Shown piece after piece: positions 33,230 through 41,804 of a stretch of DNA of 64,000 nt (its first letter is position 1; each line of letters starts with the position of its first letter). The position numbers and the translations under genes were made by a program. The DNA lies in assembly GCA_963669435.1 (NCBI GenBank), contig OY770025.1:3968001-4032000 (forward strand), in the 5' to 3' direction. The notes below the pieces were generated by a model. The model was not told where the DNA came from and ran no database searches. It saw only the letters and a program-made list of their open reading frames with translations. Source of the DNA: CALJFL01 sp963669435. Its GTDB lineage: Bacteria; Pseudomonadota; Gammaproteobacteria; Pseudomonadales; Halieaceae.

Positions 33230-33789
33230 CCGGCTTTGCCCAACAGGGAACTCAGTGCGATAAGTGGCAGGCCCTCAAGACTGGTGGGGTCATCACCGCT
33301 CAGACTTTCGAACAAGACGACGCCCAGACCCTCGCATTTAAAGCTGCCGGCGCAGTCGTAGGGCTCCTCCCGCCGTAGATATTCGCTGATTTCTTCTGCC
33401 GATAGTGACCGGAACTTGACCCTAAAGGGAACCACCTCGACCTCGAAAAACGCCTGATCCTCGCAGACCAGCGCCACCGCTGTATAAAAGGTGACTTGCT
33501 GGCCAGCGCACTGCTGCAATTGTGTAAAGGCAGTGTTGAAGTCGCCGGGCTTGCCGAAAATGGTATCGCCCAGCGCGGCAACCTGATCACTGCCTACAAC
33601 AAGGGCGTCTTTGTGGGTTTGGGCGATAGCGCGCGCTTTGGCAGTGGCCAGACGGGCGGCCAGCGCCGCGGGCGCTTCCCCCGGCGCGGGCGTCTCATCG
33701 GTTCCCGGGGCCACGCAGGTGAAAGGGAGTTGCAAGCGCGCCAGTAACTGCTTCCGGTAGGGCGATGTCGAGGCCAGGATCAGTTGCAT
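33202..33789 (-). CDS. Maf/YceF family nucleoside-triphosphate pyrophosphatase
   Basis: A 195-aa house-cleaning pyrophosphatase acting on modified or non-canonical nucleotides; the YceF subgroup prefers 7-methyl-GTP. The family start LILASTSPYRKQLLARL, the metal-binding D-Q pair in VVGSDQVAALGD, and YDCAGSFKCEGLGVVLFESLSGDDPTSLEGLPL are all intact, and the CAGSFKxEGLG version points to YceF. It overlaps the end of the HAD remnant by 28 bp on the opposite strand. Divergent from yceD, with a shared 111-bp region. Confidence 0.93.
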   Translation of the reverse strand: MQLILASTSPYRKQLLARLQLPFTCVAPGTDETPAPGEAPAALAARLATAKARAIAQTHKDALVVGSDQVAALGDTIFGKPGDFNTAFTQLQQCAGQQVTFYTAVALVCEDQAFFEVEVVPFRVKFRSLSAEEISEYLRREEPYDCAGSFKCEGLGVVLFESLSGDDPTSLEGLPLIALSSLLGKAGYPVLSTAR

Positions 33790-33863
33790 CTGCGGGGCTT
33801 CCTTTTGGGGGCTGTCGGCTACTGTGTATAAGTGAGTGAACTAATTGTATTTTAAAGATTTTT

Positions 33864-33892
33864 TTGACAAAGGTGCATTGCATCCCTATAGT
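33864..33892 (+). promoter_or_regulatory. Strong sigma-70 promoter for yceD-rpmF
   Basis: TTGACA (33864-33869), 17-bp spacer, TATAGT (33887-33892), nearly consensus. The predicted transcription start is about 33899-33900, one or two bases before the yceD ATG at 33901, implying a leaderless or almost leaderless message. Confidence 0.85.
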
Positions 33893-33900
33893 GCGCGCCT

Positions 33901-34428
33901 ATGTTGACAGAGCCCCTCCCCAAGACGCTGGATGTACGCAAGGCAGCGGCGCGAGGACTGTCTGTTCAAGGTGCTCTCAAGCCCTTGGATTTACAACGAT
34001 TTCTCGACCTTCTGGTCGATGAAAATGGGGCTATAGAAGTGGTATTGGAGTTTACCCGGGACGAGGAAAATCGCTACCTGGTGAACGTCGCTGTTAAGGC
34101 CGAGGTTAGCGTGGAGTGTCAACGCTGCCTCGAACCTATGCCACTGTCGCTGGCGGCGGAAAATACGCTGGCGGCGGTCTGGACAGATGAAGAAGCACGA
34201 CATTTGCCACGGCATCTCGACCCGGTAATTACCGACGAGAGCTGTGACCTATGGCGTATGGTGGAGGATGAGTTGATACTGGCGTTGCCCCCATTCAACT
34301 ACCACGCCGAAGAAGATTGCAACGCGATATTAACGGGTTTCTCGCAGGCTGAGCCACCGGTAGTGCCGGATGCAGAGAAGCCCAACCCGTTTGACGTGCT
34401 GGCGCAGTTAAAGCCCAGCGATAAGTAG
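33901..34428 (+). CDS. yceD: YceD/DUF177 family, 23S rRNA accumulation protein
   Basis: A 175-aa protein of the DUF177 family, needed for normal 23S rRNA accumulation in bacteria and plastids. The family marks are the two cysteines of VECQRCLEPMPL and the acidic DLWRMVEDELILALP near the end with HAEEDC. It lies 9 bp before rpmF, the classic yceD-rpmF arrangement, so the two are co-transcribed. The start codon is right behind the promoter and has no Shine-Dalgarno, but the sequence MLTEPLPKTLDVRK agrees with family starts. Confidence 0.93.
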   Translation: MLTEPLPKTLDVRKAAARGLSVQGALKPLDLQRFLDLLVDENGAIEVVLEFTRDEENRYLVNVAVKAEVSVECQRCLEPMPLSLAAENTLAAVWTDEEARHLPRHLDPVITDESCDLWRMVEDELILALPPFNYHAEEDCNAILTGFSQAEPPVVPDAEKPNPFDVLAQLKPSDK

Positions 34429-34437
34429 GAGTTAATC

Positions 34438-34620
34438 ATGGCTGTACAGAAGAGTAAGAAGACCCGTTCGCGCCGCGGCATGCGTAGGTCTCACGACGCG
34501 CTGTCCGGTTCTACCCTGACTGTGGATCAAACCACCGGTGAAACACACCGCCGGCACCATGTGAGTGCGGACGGTTTTTACCGTGGTAAGAAAGTGGTAG
34601 ACACCGGTAGCGAGGACTAG
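34438..34620 (+). CDS. rpmF: 50S ribosomal protein L32
   Basis: A 60-aa ribosomal protein: AVQKSKKTRSRRGMRRSHDAL is the canonical start of bacterial L32. It has no zinc-binding cysteines (the C-minus form), as in E. coli and other gammaproteobacteria. AGGAG lies before the ATG. It follows yceD by 9 bp. The usual next gene plsX is absent: 234 bp without recognisable coding capacity separate it from fabD. Confidence 0.97.
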   Translation: MAVQKSKKTRSRRGMRRSHDALSGSTLTVDQTTGETHRRHHVSADGFYRGKKVVDTGSED

Positions 34621-34854
34621 GACAGCATACCGGTCGGCGGATACCTTGATAGCACGTAGCAGTCTCACGCAATAGTGCACGCACTGCTCGCTACCCGCAC
34701 CACGCCCCACAACCGGGATCACCAAGTCCCTTTCGCAGCGCTCGCAAGCCATGCAAGCGCTGTCAACATTCAATTTCACACCGCATGCACAGGCACTGTC
34801 CTGTGCTTCTGCGCACGCGTGTAATACGCCTGGATTCGCCGAGGAGCGCCGAAT
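34621..34854 (+). other. Gap where plsX would be expected
   Basis: In most gammaproteobacteria plsX lies between rpmF and fabD. Here these 234 bp contain no frame resembling PlsX (no DAMGGD start and no later motif in the three forward frames); stops interrupt each. It presumably contains the promoter of the fabD operon, though no clear boxes were identified. Confidence 0.6.
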
Positions 34855-35799
34855 ATGACTGACACACTTGCATTTGTCTTTCCCGGACAGGGTTCCCAGA
34901 AAGTAGGGATGCTGGCCGCAGCGCATGAACAGTTCGAGTCAGTGCGCGACACCTTTGCCGAAGCATCGGAAGCTCTGGGCTACGACATGTGGGACCTTAT
35001 CCAGAATGGCGAACAGGACGCGCTCAACCTGACCGAGACCACCCAGCCGGTATTGCTGACCTCCAGCGTAGCGCTGTGGCGCGCCTGGCAGGCCGAGAAT
35101 GGTGCCGCCCCCACGATAATGGCGGGCCACAGCCTGGGCGAATTCTCGGCTTTGGTTTGCGCCGGGGCGCTGGGCTTCGCCGATGCGGTCAAGCTGGTGC
35201 GTCAACGCGGCCAGTTTATGCAATCGGCGGTACCGGTAGGCGAGGGCGCGATGGCGGCCATCATCGGCCTGGATGATGACGAGATCAATCGTATCTGTGC
35301 CGAAGTCGCGGGCAGTACTGGTGCTGTTGTAGCGGCAGTGAACTTCAACTCCCCTGGCCAGGTTGTTATTGCCGGTGCTACGGCTGCGGTCGATAGTGCT
35401 GTCGAGGGGTTGAAAGCGGCGGGGGCCAAGCGCGCCATGCCTTTACCTGTTAGCGCGCCTTTCCATACCGATTTGATGAAGCCCGCGGGTGAAAAACTGC
35501 AAGAGGCCATTGCCAGTATCGAGATACAGTCGCCGCTTACCCCTGTGGTGCACAATGTTCATTGCGCAACTGAAAGCGACCCCGAGGCGATTCGCACCCT
35601 GTTGGTGCAGCAGATTTACAGCCCGGTCAAATGGACCGGCTGCGTACAGACCATGCTAAGCGCCGGCGTCAGTCAGGTGGTTGAGTGCGGTCCGGGCAAA
35701 GTATTGAGTGGCCTCAATCGCCGCATTGATAAAAGCCTGTCGAGTTTCTCCCTGGAGGAACCGGATGCCCTGAAACAGACCCTGAGTGAATTGGCCTAG
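34855..35799 (+). CDS. fabD: Malonyl-CoA:ACP transacylase
   Basis: A 314-aa enzyme that loads malonate onto acyl carrier protein for fatty-acid elongation. TLAFVFPGQGSQKVGML opens the protein, the nucleophile Ser93 is in MAGHSLGEFSAL, Arg in KLVRQRGQFMQ binds the malonyl carboxylate, and the catalytic His is in VSAPFHTDLM. Length is normal (E. coli 309). First gene of fabD-fabG-acpP-fabF. GAGGAGCG lies before the ATG. Confidence 0.97.
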   Translation: MTDTLAFVFPGQGSQKVGMLAAAHEQFESVRDTFAEASEALGYDMWDLIQNGEQDALNLTETTQPVLLTSSVALWRAWQAENGAAPTIMAGHSLGEFSALVCAGALGFADAVKLVRQRGQFMQSAVPVGEGAMAAIIGLDDDEINRICAEVAGSTGAVVAAVNFNSPGQVVIAGATAAVDSAVEGLKAAGAKRAMPLPVSAPFHTDLMKPAGEKLQEAIASIEIQSPLTPVVHNVHCATESDPEAIRTLLVQQIYSPVKWTGCVQTMLSAGVSQVVECGPGKVLSGLNRRIDKSLSSFSLEEPDALKQTLSELA

Positions 35800-35817
35800 C
35801 GCCCGTTGGAGAATGAG

Positions 35818-36561
35818 ATGAGTGATGCACCAAAGGTAGCCCTGGTAACGGGCGCGAGCCGCGGCATTGGCAAGGCGATAGCAGAGCGACTCGTCGCTGA
35901 CGGTTACACAGTGGTTGGTACCGCAACCAGTGACGGGGGTGCCGAAGCGATCTCCGCCTATCTACAGGACGCGGGCAATGACGGCTGCGGCTTCAAGCTG
36001 GATGTGGCCAGTGACGACAGCGTCAACGAGGTGATCAAGGCTATCAGCGATCGCTACGCCGCACCGCTGATCCTGGTCAACAATGCCGGTATCACCCGCG
36101 ACAACATCCTGATGCGCATGAAGGGCGATGAGTGGCACGATGTCATCGACACCAATCTGAATGCACTCTACCGGGTGAGCAAAGCCTGCCTGCGCGGAAT
36201 GACCAAGGCGCGCTGGGGTCGCATCGTAAACATTACCTCGGTGGTTGGATCCATGGGCAATATCGGCCAGAGCAACTACGCCGCTACGAAGGCAGGCGCC
36301 GAGGGTTTTTCACGTGCGCTGGCCAGGGAGTTAGGCTCGCGCTCGGTCACCGTTAACTGCGTGGCGCCGGGCTTTATCGATACCGACATGACGCGGGAAT
36401 TGACCGATGACCAGCGCAACCTGATGCTTTCGCAGATCCCGCTGGCGCGACTGGGCGCACCCCAGGAAATTGCCGACCTGGTCGGGTTCCTGTGCGGTGA
36501 CAGCGCCGGCTATATTACAGGTGAAACCGTGCATATAAATGGCGGTATGCACATGGCCTAG
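35818..36561 (+). CDS. fabG: 3-oxoacyl-ACP reductase
   Basis: A 247-aa short-chain dehydrogenase reducing 3-oxoacyl-ACP with NADPH. The cofactor loop is VTGASRGIGKAIAERL, then LVNNAGITRDNILMRM with the catalytic Asn, and the Ser-Tyr-Lys triad in NITSVVGSMGNIGQSNYAATKAG. The C-terminus AGYITGETVHINGGMHM is family-typical. The ATG at 35818 has GGAG six bases before it; a TTG at 35806 is less likely. It follows fabD by 18 bp. Confidence 0.97.
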   Translation: MSDAPKVALVTGASRGIGKAIAERLVADGYTVVGTATSDGGAEAISAYLQDAGNDGCGFKLDVASDDSVNEVIKAISDRYAAPLILVNNAGITRDNILMRMKGDEWHDVIDTNLNALYRVSKACLRGMTKARWGRIVNITSVVGSMGNIGQSNYAATKAGAEGFSRALARELGSRSVTVNCVAPGFIDTDMTRELTDDQRNLMLSQIPLARLGAPQEIADLVGFLCGDSAGYITGETVHINGGMHMA

Positions 36562-36695
36562 GCGGGTTGACAAAGGCGAAATTGACGCCGCCGTCGCCCA
36601 CAGAAAAAAAGCTTTTAACACTTGCGCCAAATGTGCGTAAAATGCCTTTCAAACCGGCATGTAAGGTTTGTTCTATACCAATATCAGGAGTACTC

Positions 36696-36932
36696 ATGAG
36701 CAGCATTGAAGAACGCGTTAAGAAGATTGTCGCAGAACAGCTTGGCGTAAAAGAAGACGAGGTACAGACCGAAGCATCTTTTGTAGAAGATCTGGGTGCT
36801 GACTCTCTCGATACGGTCGAACTGGTGATGGCGCTGGAAGAGGAATTTGAAACGGAAATTCCCGACGAGGAAGCCGAGAAAATCACCACTGTGAAACTGG
36901 CGATCGATTACATCAACGAAAATCTCGCCTGA
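36696..36932 (+). CDS. acpP: Acyl carrier protein
   Basis: A 78-aa acidic four-helix protein carrying fatty-acyl chains on a phosphopantetheine arm at Ser37 (GADSLDTVELVMALEEEF). MSSIEERVKKIVAEQLGV is nearly that of E. coli. AGGAG lies before the ATG at 36696; the longer frame from 36567 has no family support. A hairpin terminator follows in the gap before fabF, which would let acpP be expressed above the rest of the operon. Confidence 0.97.
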   Translation: MSSIEERVKKIVAEQLGVKEDEVQTEASFVEDLGADSLDTVELVMALEEEFETEIPDEEAEKITTVKLAIDYINENLA

Positions 36933-36951
36933 TCCAACCTTACCAACCCAG

Positions 36952-36985
36952 AAAGCCGCTTCTATCTTTGATAGAGCGGCTTTTG
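36952..36985 (+). terminator. Terminator/attenuator between acpP and fabF
   Basis: AAAGCCGC (36952-36959) and GCGGCTTT pair, extended by TCTATC/GATAGA around a TTT loop with one bulged base; T-rich TTTTGTTCTTT follows. Partial read-through would feed fabF. Confidence 0.75.
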
Positions 36986-37031
36986 TTCTTTATGCTTTCC
37001 CTGTTATTTCCTGTTGAGAGGAGTCATCGCT

Positions 37032-38273
37032 ATGAAAGGTAGACGAGTTGTAGTGACCGGTCTTGGAATGGTTTCTCCCTTGGGCCTGAATGTGGCGGAT
37101 ACCTGGGAGGGCATCCTCGCGGGCAAAAGTGGTGCTGCGCCCATCGAGGCGTTCGATGTGACTGCTTACAGCACCCAGTTCAGTGCCAGCGTCAAGGACT
37201 TTGACGCCACCCCCTACATGCCGCCCAAGGATTCGCGCAAGATGGATATCTTTGTGCAGTACGGCATGGCCGCCGGTATACAGGCGATGGAAGACTCCGG
37301 TTTTGAAGTCACTGATGAAAACGCGGGTAGGATCGGCTGTGCGATTGGCTCAGGCATCGGCGGTATTGGCCAGATAGAAAAGAATACGGCGATTGTTGAG
37401 AATTCCGGTCCGCGTAAGATTTCGCCATTTTTCGTGCCGGGCTCCATCATTAATATGATCTCCGGCAACCTGTCAGTGAAGTACAACATGCAGGGCCCGA
37501 ACTTCGCCGTGGTTACTGCCTGTACAACCGGTACCCACAATATCGGCATGGGCGGGCGCATGATCGCCCAGGGTGATGCTGATGCGATGCTGGTCGGCGG
37601 CGCGGAAATGGCCACTACACCGGTGGGCCTGGGCGGCTTTGCCGCGGCCCGCGCACTCTCTACCCGCAATGATGACCCGCAAGCGGCGTCCCGTCCCTGG
37701 GACAGAAATCGCGACGGCTTTGTGCTGGGTGACGGCGCCGGTGTGATCATGCTGGAAGAGTACGAGTCTGCAAAGGCGCGGGGTGCCAAGATCTATGCAG
37801 AGCTCCTGGGCTTTGGGATGAGCGGCGACGCCTATCATATGACCTTGCCACCTGAAGATGGCCGCGGGGCCGCCGCATCAATGCGCAACGCCGTACACGA
37901 TGCTGAGGTTGCCACCGACCGGATCAATTACGTTAACGCCCACGGAACCTCCACGCCCGCAGGCGACGTGGCCGAGAGTCTCGCGGTTGAGACCGTACTG
38001 GGTAGTGCGGCTGGCCAGGTTGCATGCAGTTCCACCAAGTCGATGATCGGTCACCTGTTGGGAGCCGCCGGCTCGGTAGAGGCAATTTTTTCAGTTCTCG
38101 CCGTCCGCGACCAGGTGGCTCCACCCACGATCAATCTCGACGACCTGGACGATGGCTGCAACCTGAATTACGTGCCACACACTGCCCAGGAGATGTCCAT
38201 CGACTGCGTGCTCACCAACTCCTTTGGCTTTGGTGGCACCAACGGCTCGTTGATCTTCGGCAAGTTGTCCTGA
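37032..38273 (+). CDS. fabF: 3-oxoacyl-ACP synthase II
   Basis: A 413-aa condensing enzyme (KAS II), elongating acyl-ACP chains with malonyl-ACP and important for long and unsaturated chains. Catalytic Cys164 is in VVTACTTGTHN; the two histidines are in YVNAHGTSTP and KSMIGHLLGAAG, and the conserved C-terminus is NSFGFGGTNGSLIF. The ATG at 37032 is preceded by GAGAGGAG; the longer frame from 37014 is not supported. It precedes pabC by 11 bp. Confidence 0.97.
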   Translation: MKGRRVVVTGLGMVSPLGLNVADTWEGILAGKSGAAPIEAFDVTAYSTQFSASVKDFDATPYMPPKDSRKMDIFVQYGMAAGIQAMEDSGFEVTDENAGRIGCAIGSGIGGIGQIEKNTAIVENSGPRKISPFFVPGSIINMISGNLSVKYNMQGPNFAVVTACTTGTHNIGMGGRMIAQGDADAMLVGGAEMATTPVGLGGFAAARALSTRNDDPQAASRPWDRNRDGFVLGDGAGVIMLEEYESAKARGAKIYAELLGFGMSGDAYHMTLPPEDGRGAAASMRNAVHDAEVATDRINYVNAHGTSTPAGDVAESLAVETVLGSAAGQVACSSTKSMIGHLLGAAGSVEAIFSVLAVRDQVAPPTINLDDLDDGCNLNYVPHTAQEMSIDCVLTNSFGFGGTNGSLIFGKLS

Positions 38274-38284
38274 CTGCAGGGTAA

Positions 38285-39124
38285 ATGTCCGCCCCATCAA
38301 TCTGGATTGACGGCGAGCGCCAACAGGCATTGCCATTGCCTGACCGTGGTCTGGACTATGGTGATGGCCTGTTCGAAACCCTGCTCTGCGTGGCAGGGAG
38401 GATTCCATTTTTGGCCTTACACCTTGAGCGTCTGGCACGGGGGCTTGATGTCCTGGGTTTCCCCAACGTGGTCTCCCAATGCCAGGAGTACCTCGACCGC
38501 GCGCTGGTAGAGATTGACGACACACCGCACGCCCTGCGCCTGACCGTTACGCGCGGCGCCGGCGCTCGGGGTTATACACCGCCCGGGGATGTCAGGCCAT
38601 GCATCGTAATCACCTCCAACCCTCTCTTGCATGATCCTTATCAGGGGCAGCCGCCTGCCTCCCTTGGGGTCGCTCGCATACGTTACTCGAAGCAGCCGGT
38701 GCTCGCTGGAATCAAACACCTCAATCGCCTCGACCAGGTATTGGCGGCGCGGGAGCGACAGCAGCACGGCTGGGACGAGGCGATCATGCTGGATGACGAG
38801 GGCCTGCCAGTGTCTGTTGTTTCCGGTAATCTGTTTATCGCCATCGGCGGCAGCGTATTAACGCCGCCCCTGCAACACTGCGGTATTGCCGGTACTCGGC
38901 GGGCACTGGCGCTGCGTTGGGGAGCGGGTGAACTGGATTTTGAGGTGCGGGTCGAGCGCTTTAGCCTCGCCGACCTGGAAGCGGCAGATGAGGTGTTCTT
39001 TTGTAATAGTTTGCAGGGCTATCGTGCGGTATCCCGCCTGGCTGAGCGCAGTTGGTCTAATCAAACCGCTTGCAATGCGCTCCAGCAACATTATGTGGAG
39101 GCGCTTCGATGCGCAGACTCCTAG
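38285..39124 (+). CDS. pabC: Aminodeoxychorismate lyase
   Basis: A 279-aa fold-type IV PLP enzyme splitting 4-amino-4-deoxychorismate into p-aminobenzoate and pyruvate for folate synthesis. Marks are LDYGDGLFETLL at the start, the PLP lysine in VLAGIKHLNRLDQVLAARE, the cofactor-binding SGNLFIAIGG, and DEVFFCNSLQGYRAV. Position between fabF and mltG is the typical gammaproteobacterial order. Its end overlaps the start of mltG by 16 bp. Confidence 0.95.
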   Translation: MSAPSIWIDGERQQALPLPDRGLDYGDGLFETLLCVAGRIPFLALHLERLARGLDVLGFPNVVSQCQEYLDRALVEIDDTPHALRLTVTRGAGARGYTPPGDVRPCIVITSNPLLHDPYQGQPPASLGVARIRYSKQPVLAGIKHLNRLDQVLAARERQQHGWDEAIMLDDEGLPVSVVSGNLFIAIGGSVLTPPLQHCGIAGTRRALALRWGAGELDFEVRVERFSLADLEAADEVFFCNSLQGYRAVSRLAERSWSNQTACNALQQHYVEALRCADS

Positions 39125-40134
39125 CGGCACTGCTGATCCTACTTGGTCTAGTTGCTGTGGTGGCTTTGCAGGTCAAAGCACAATGGCAGCAGCCGCTGGC
39201 GGTGCCCGGCGAGGACTATGTGCTTACCGTCGAGCGGGGAGAGTCCCTGGCCAGCGTTGCCTCACGATTGCAATCTGCTGACATTCTCGCTTACCCGATA
39301 CTGCTGCGAGGTTACGCGCGCTGGACCGGTATCGATCAACGCATCAAACATGGCGAATATCATCTACATCCTGGTGACACGCATAGCAGTCTTTTGCGCT
39401 TGCTCGAAGAGGGCGAAGTTATCTCCCACAGTGTTACCTTGCCCGAAGGCATCACCCTGGCCAGGGCCGTGGAAATTCTTGGCGACAATGAACAGTTGGT
39501 ATTGGAGCTGAATGGCAGTGCTGATCCCCGCATACAGGCACTGGTGGAACCAAGGCTGGTTGCGGAGGGTTTATTCTTGCCTGAGACCTACCGCTTCATT
39601 CGGGGCGACAGTGACTGGGACGTCCTGCGCCGCGCCCACGCTGCTATGCAAGAAGCTCTCGACGAAGAATGGCAGGCGAGGGCATCCGGATTGCCCTACG
39701 AAGATGTGTACGAGGCGCTGATCATGGCGTCGATCATCGAACGCGAAACCGGCACGCCGGAAGAGCGTGCCGAAATTGCGGGAGTATTTGTGCGCAGATT
39801 GCAACAGCGTATGCGACTGCAAACCGACCCCACCATAATTTATGGGCTGGGTGACAGCTTCGAAGGCAACCTGCGGCGCTCCCATTTAAATGATGCCAGT
39901 AATCCCTACAATACCTATCGGCATCACGGTTTACCCCCTTCGCCGATAGCACTGCCCGGCAGGGCGGCGATCCAGGCCGCCATGCACCCCGCCGCCGGTA
40001 GCACGCTTTACTTTGTAGCGCGCGGTGACGGCTCCCACCAATTCAGCGATACGCTTGAAGCACATCAAGAGGCTGTGCGTAAATACCAGCTGCAGCGCAG
40101 ACAAGATTATCGTTCATCCCCGAAGAGTAATTAG
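39109..40134 (+). CDS. mltG: Endolytic murein transglycosylase MltG (YceG)
   Basis: A 341-aa inner-membrane enzyme that cleaves nascent glycan strands, probably ending their polymerisation. One N-terminal helix (LLAALLILLGLVAVVALQV), a LysM-like part (YVLTVERGESLASVASRLQ), then the YceG core with the catalytic glutamate in ALIMASIIERETGTPEERAEIAGVFVRRL and DPTIIYGLG; the final motif is FVARGDGSHQFSDTLEAH. The ATG at 39109 lies within the end of pabC and has GGAGG before it. Confidence 0.95.
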   Translation: MRRLLAALLILLGLVAVVALQVKAQWQQPLAVPGEDYVLTVERGESLASVASRLQSADILAYPILLRGYARWTGIDQRIKHGEYHLHPGDTHSSLLRLLEEGEVISHSVTLPEGITLARAVEILGDNEQLVLELNGSADPRIQALVEPRLVAEGLFLPETYRFIRGDSDWDVLRRAHAAMQEALDEEWQARASGLPYEDVYEALIMASIIERETGTPEERAEIAGVFVRRLQQRMRLQTDPTIIYGLGDSFEGNLRRSHLNDASNPYNTYRHHGLPPSPIALPGRAAIQAAMHPAAGSTLYFVARGDGSHQFSDTLEAHQEAVRKYQLQRRQDYRSSPKSN

Positions 40135-40152
40135 TGTTAGCAGGCCTTAAGC

Positions 40153-40806
40153 ATGAGAGGTAGAGGTTTATTTTTAACCGTTGAAGGTGGCGAGGGGGTC
40201 GGTAAGTCCACCAACATGGCGCTGCTGGAAAACCACCTGCGTGACCACGGTGTGGACCTTGTGGTCACCCGCGAACCCGGCGGCACTCCGCTTGCAGAGG
40301 ACATCCGCAACCTGTTGCTCAGCCCCAGGGAGGAAACTGTTGATCCGGTAGGTGAACTGCTACTGGTGTTTGCTGCGCGCGCACAGCATCTGCATACAAA
40401 AATTGAGCCTGCGCTCGCGGCGGGACAGTGGGTATTGTGCGACCGGTTCACCGACGCTACCTATGCCTACCAAAGCGGTGGCCGTGGAATCGATGCTTCG
40501 CTGGTCAGGCGCCTGGAGCGACTGGTGCAGGGGGAATTGCGTCCCGACTATACCTTGTTGCTCGACGCGCCGGTGGAGGTAGGCATGGAGCGCGCCCGTG
40601 GGCGCGGGGAACTGGATCGGTTTGAGACGGAGCAGATGGAATTTTTTGAGCGAGTACGCGATACCTACCTGCAACTGGCTAATGAGAGCAGCGGGCGTTA
40701 TCGGGTGATTGACGCGAGTCAGCCACTAGAAGTGGTGGAAAGCAAAATGCTGGAGATTTGCGCAGAATTTCTCGATTGCTGGACGGTGCGCCAGGACGGA
40801 TCGTGA
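40153..40806 (+). CDS. tmk: Thymidylate kinase
   Basis: A 217-aa kinase converting dTMP to dTDP. P-loop EGGEGVGKST (residues 11-20), the DRF-type base-binding motif in WVLCDRFTDATYAYQSGGRG, and a LID region with RGRGELDRFE, where the arginines resemble the E. coli type II enzyme. It is 18 bp after mltG and its stop nearly touches the holB start (GTGACGATG), as in many relatives. Confidence 0.96.
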   Translation: MRGRGLFLTVEGGEGVGKSTNMALLENHLRDHGVDLVVTREPGGTPLAEDIRNLLLSPREETVDPVGELLLVFAARAQHLHTKIEPALAAGQWVLCDRFTDATYAYQSGGRGIDASLVRRLERLVQGELRPDYTLLLDAPVEVGMERARGRGELDRFETEQMEFFERVRDTYLQLANESSGRYRVIDASQPLEVVESKMLEICAEFLDCWTVRQDGS

Positions 40807-40808
40807 CG

Positions 40809-41771
40809 ATGCTGCCCGACACACCCGTCACTGCTGTGCTGCCCTGGCAGCAATCGCACTGGCAGCAACTCGTGGACCAGCACGCAGCGGGCAAGCTGCC
40901 TCACGCATTATTGCTGGCGGGCCCCGCCGGCACGGGAAAGGCTCACTTTGGCATGGCCTTGGCCCGTTATCTGCTGTGCGCAAACCCGGTAGATGGATTC
41001 AATTGCGGGGAGTGCGCTGCTTGTGCCTTGAGCGCCAGTGGCAGTCATGGTGACTTCCGCTGGCTGGCGCCGGAAGAGAAGAGCCGGGTCATCAAGATTG
41101 ACCAGGTCCGTTCGGCGGTGGAATTCACCACCCAGACCGCCTCCTACGGTCAACACAAGCTGTTGGTGTTGTGCCCCGCCGATGCCCTGAACGTCAATGC
41201 CAGCAACGCCTTGCTCAAGTGCCTGGAGGAGCCCACTCCGAATACCCATATTGTGTTGGTCTGCGAACGTCTGCACGCACTGCTGGCAACTATTCGCTCG
41301 CGCTGCCAGATGCTCAAGCTGCCGGTGCCTGGGTGGGATGAGAGCGCGGCGTGGTTGCAGGGTGTTTGCGGCGACGAGGCGGTAAGCCAGCGTCTGTTGG
41401 AACTCAGTAATGGGCGTCCGCTGCGGGCCGAGCAATTGTATCTGCAAGGTGATGCGGAAAACGTTGCTACCCAGCAGGCCGCGCTGGTGGCGCTGTCGAA
41501 TGGTCAGGCAAATGTCGCCCAGGCCAAAGCCTTGCTGGGTGATATCGACCTGGAAACCCTGTTGCAAATGCTGCTCGGTCATATCGAGATGCGATTGAAG
41601 GCGCTTGAAAACCGGCAGGCGCTGGTCGCCGACAAGCGCCTGTTTGCCCTGCTTGATCTATTGCGCCAAAATCAGGCGGCCGTGAGTGCTGGCGCTAATC
41701 CAAATCGGGAATTAATGCTGGAAAACTTACTTACCCGCCTCGCCAGTATTGGGCACGCGCAAGCGGGGTGA
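40809..41771 (+). CDS. holB: DNA polymerase III subunit delta'
   Basis: A 320-aa clamp-loader subunit. P-loop-like GPAGTGKAHFG, zinc-binding cysteines in CANPVDGFNCGECAACALSASGSHGDF (four Cys), the ALNVNASNALLKCLEEPTPNT segment and TIRSRCQMLKLP are all typical. The P-loop lysine is present although delta' proteins usually do not hydrolyse ATP. ATG at 40809 is favoured by GGACGG nine bases upstream; GTG at 40803 overlapping the tmk stop is the alternative. Confidence 0.94.
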   Translation: MLPDTPVTAVLPWQQSHWQQLVDQHAAGKLPHALLLAGPAGTGKAHFGMALARYLLCANPVDGFNCGECAACALSASGSHGDFRWLAPEEKSRVIKIDQVRSAVEFTTQTASYGQHKLLVLCPADALNVNASNALLKCLEEPTPNTHIVLVCERLHALLATIRSRCQMLKLPVPGWDESAAWLQGVCGDEAVSQRLLELSNGRPLRAEQLYLQGDAENVATQQAALVALSNGQANVAQAKALLGDIDLETLLQMLLGHIEMRLKALENRQALVADKRLFALLDLLRQNQAAVSAGANPNRELMLENLLTRLASIGHAQAG

Positions 41772-41804
41772 TACCATTGGGGCACTTACAGGGGATGTCC
41801 GTGC

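Noticed and set aside
34432..34926. 164-codon minus-strand frame covering rpmF and the gap before fabD
   Set aside because: Reverse of rpmF and the fabD start; considered as a relic of plsX but shows no similarity and is on the wrong strand.
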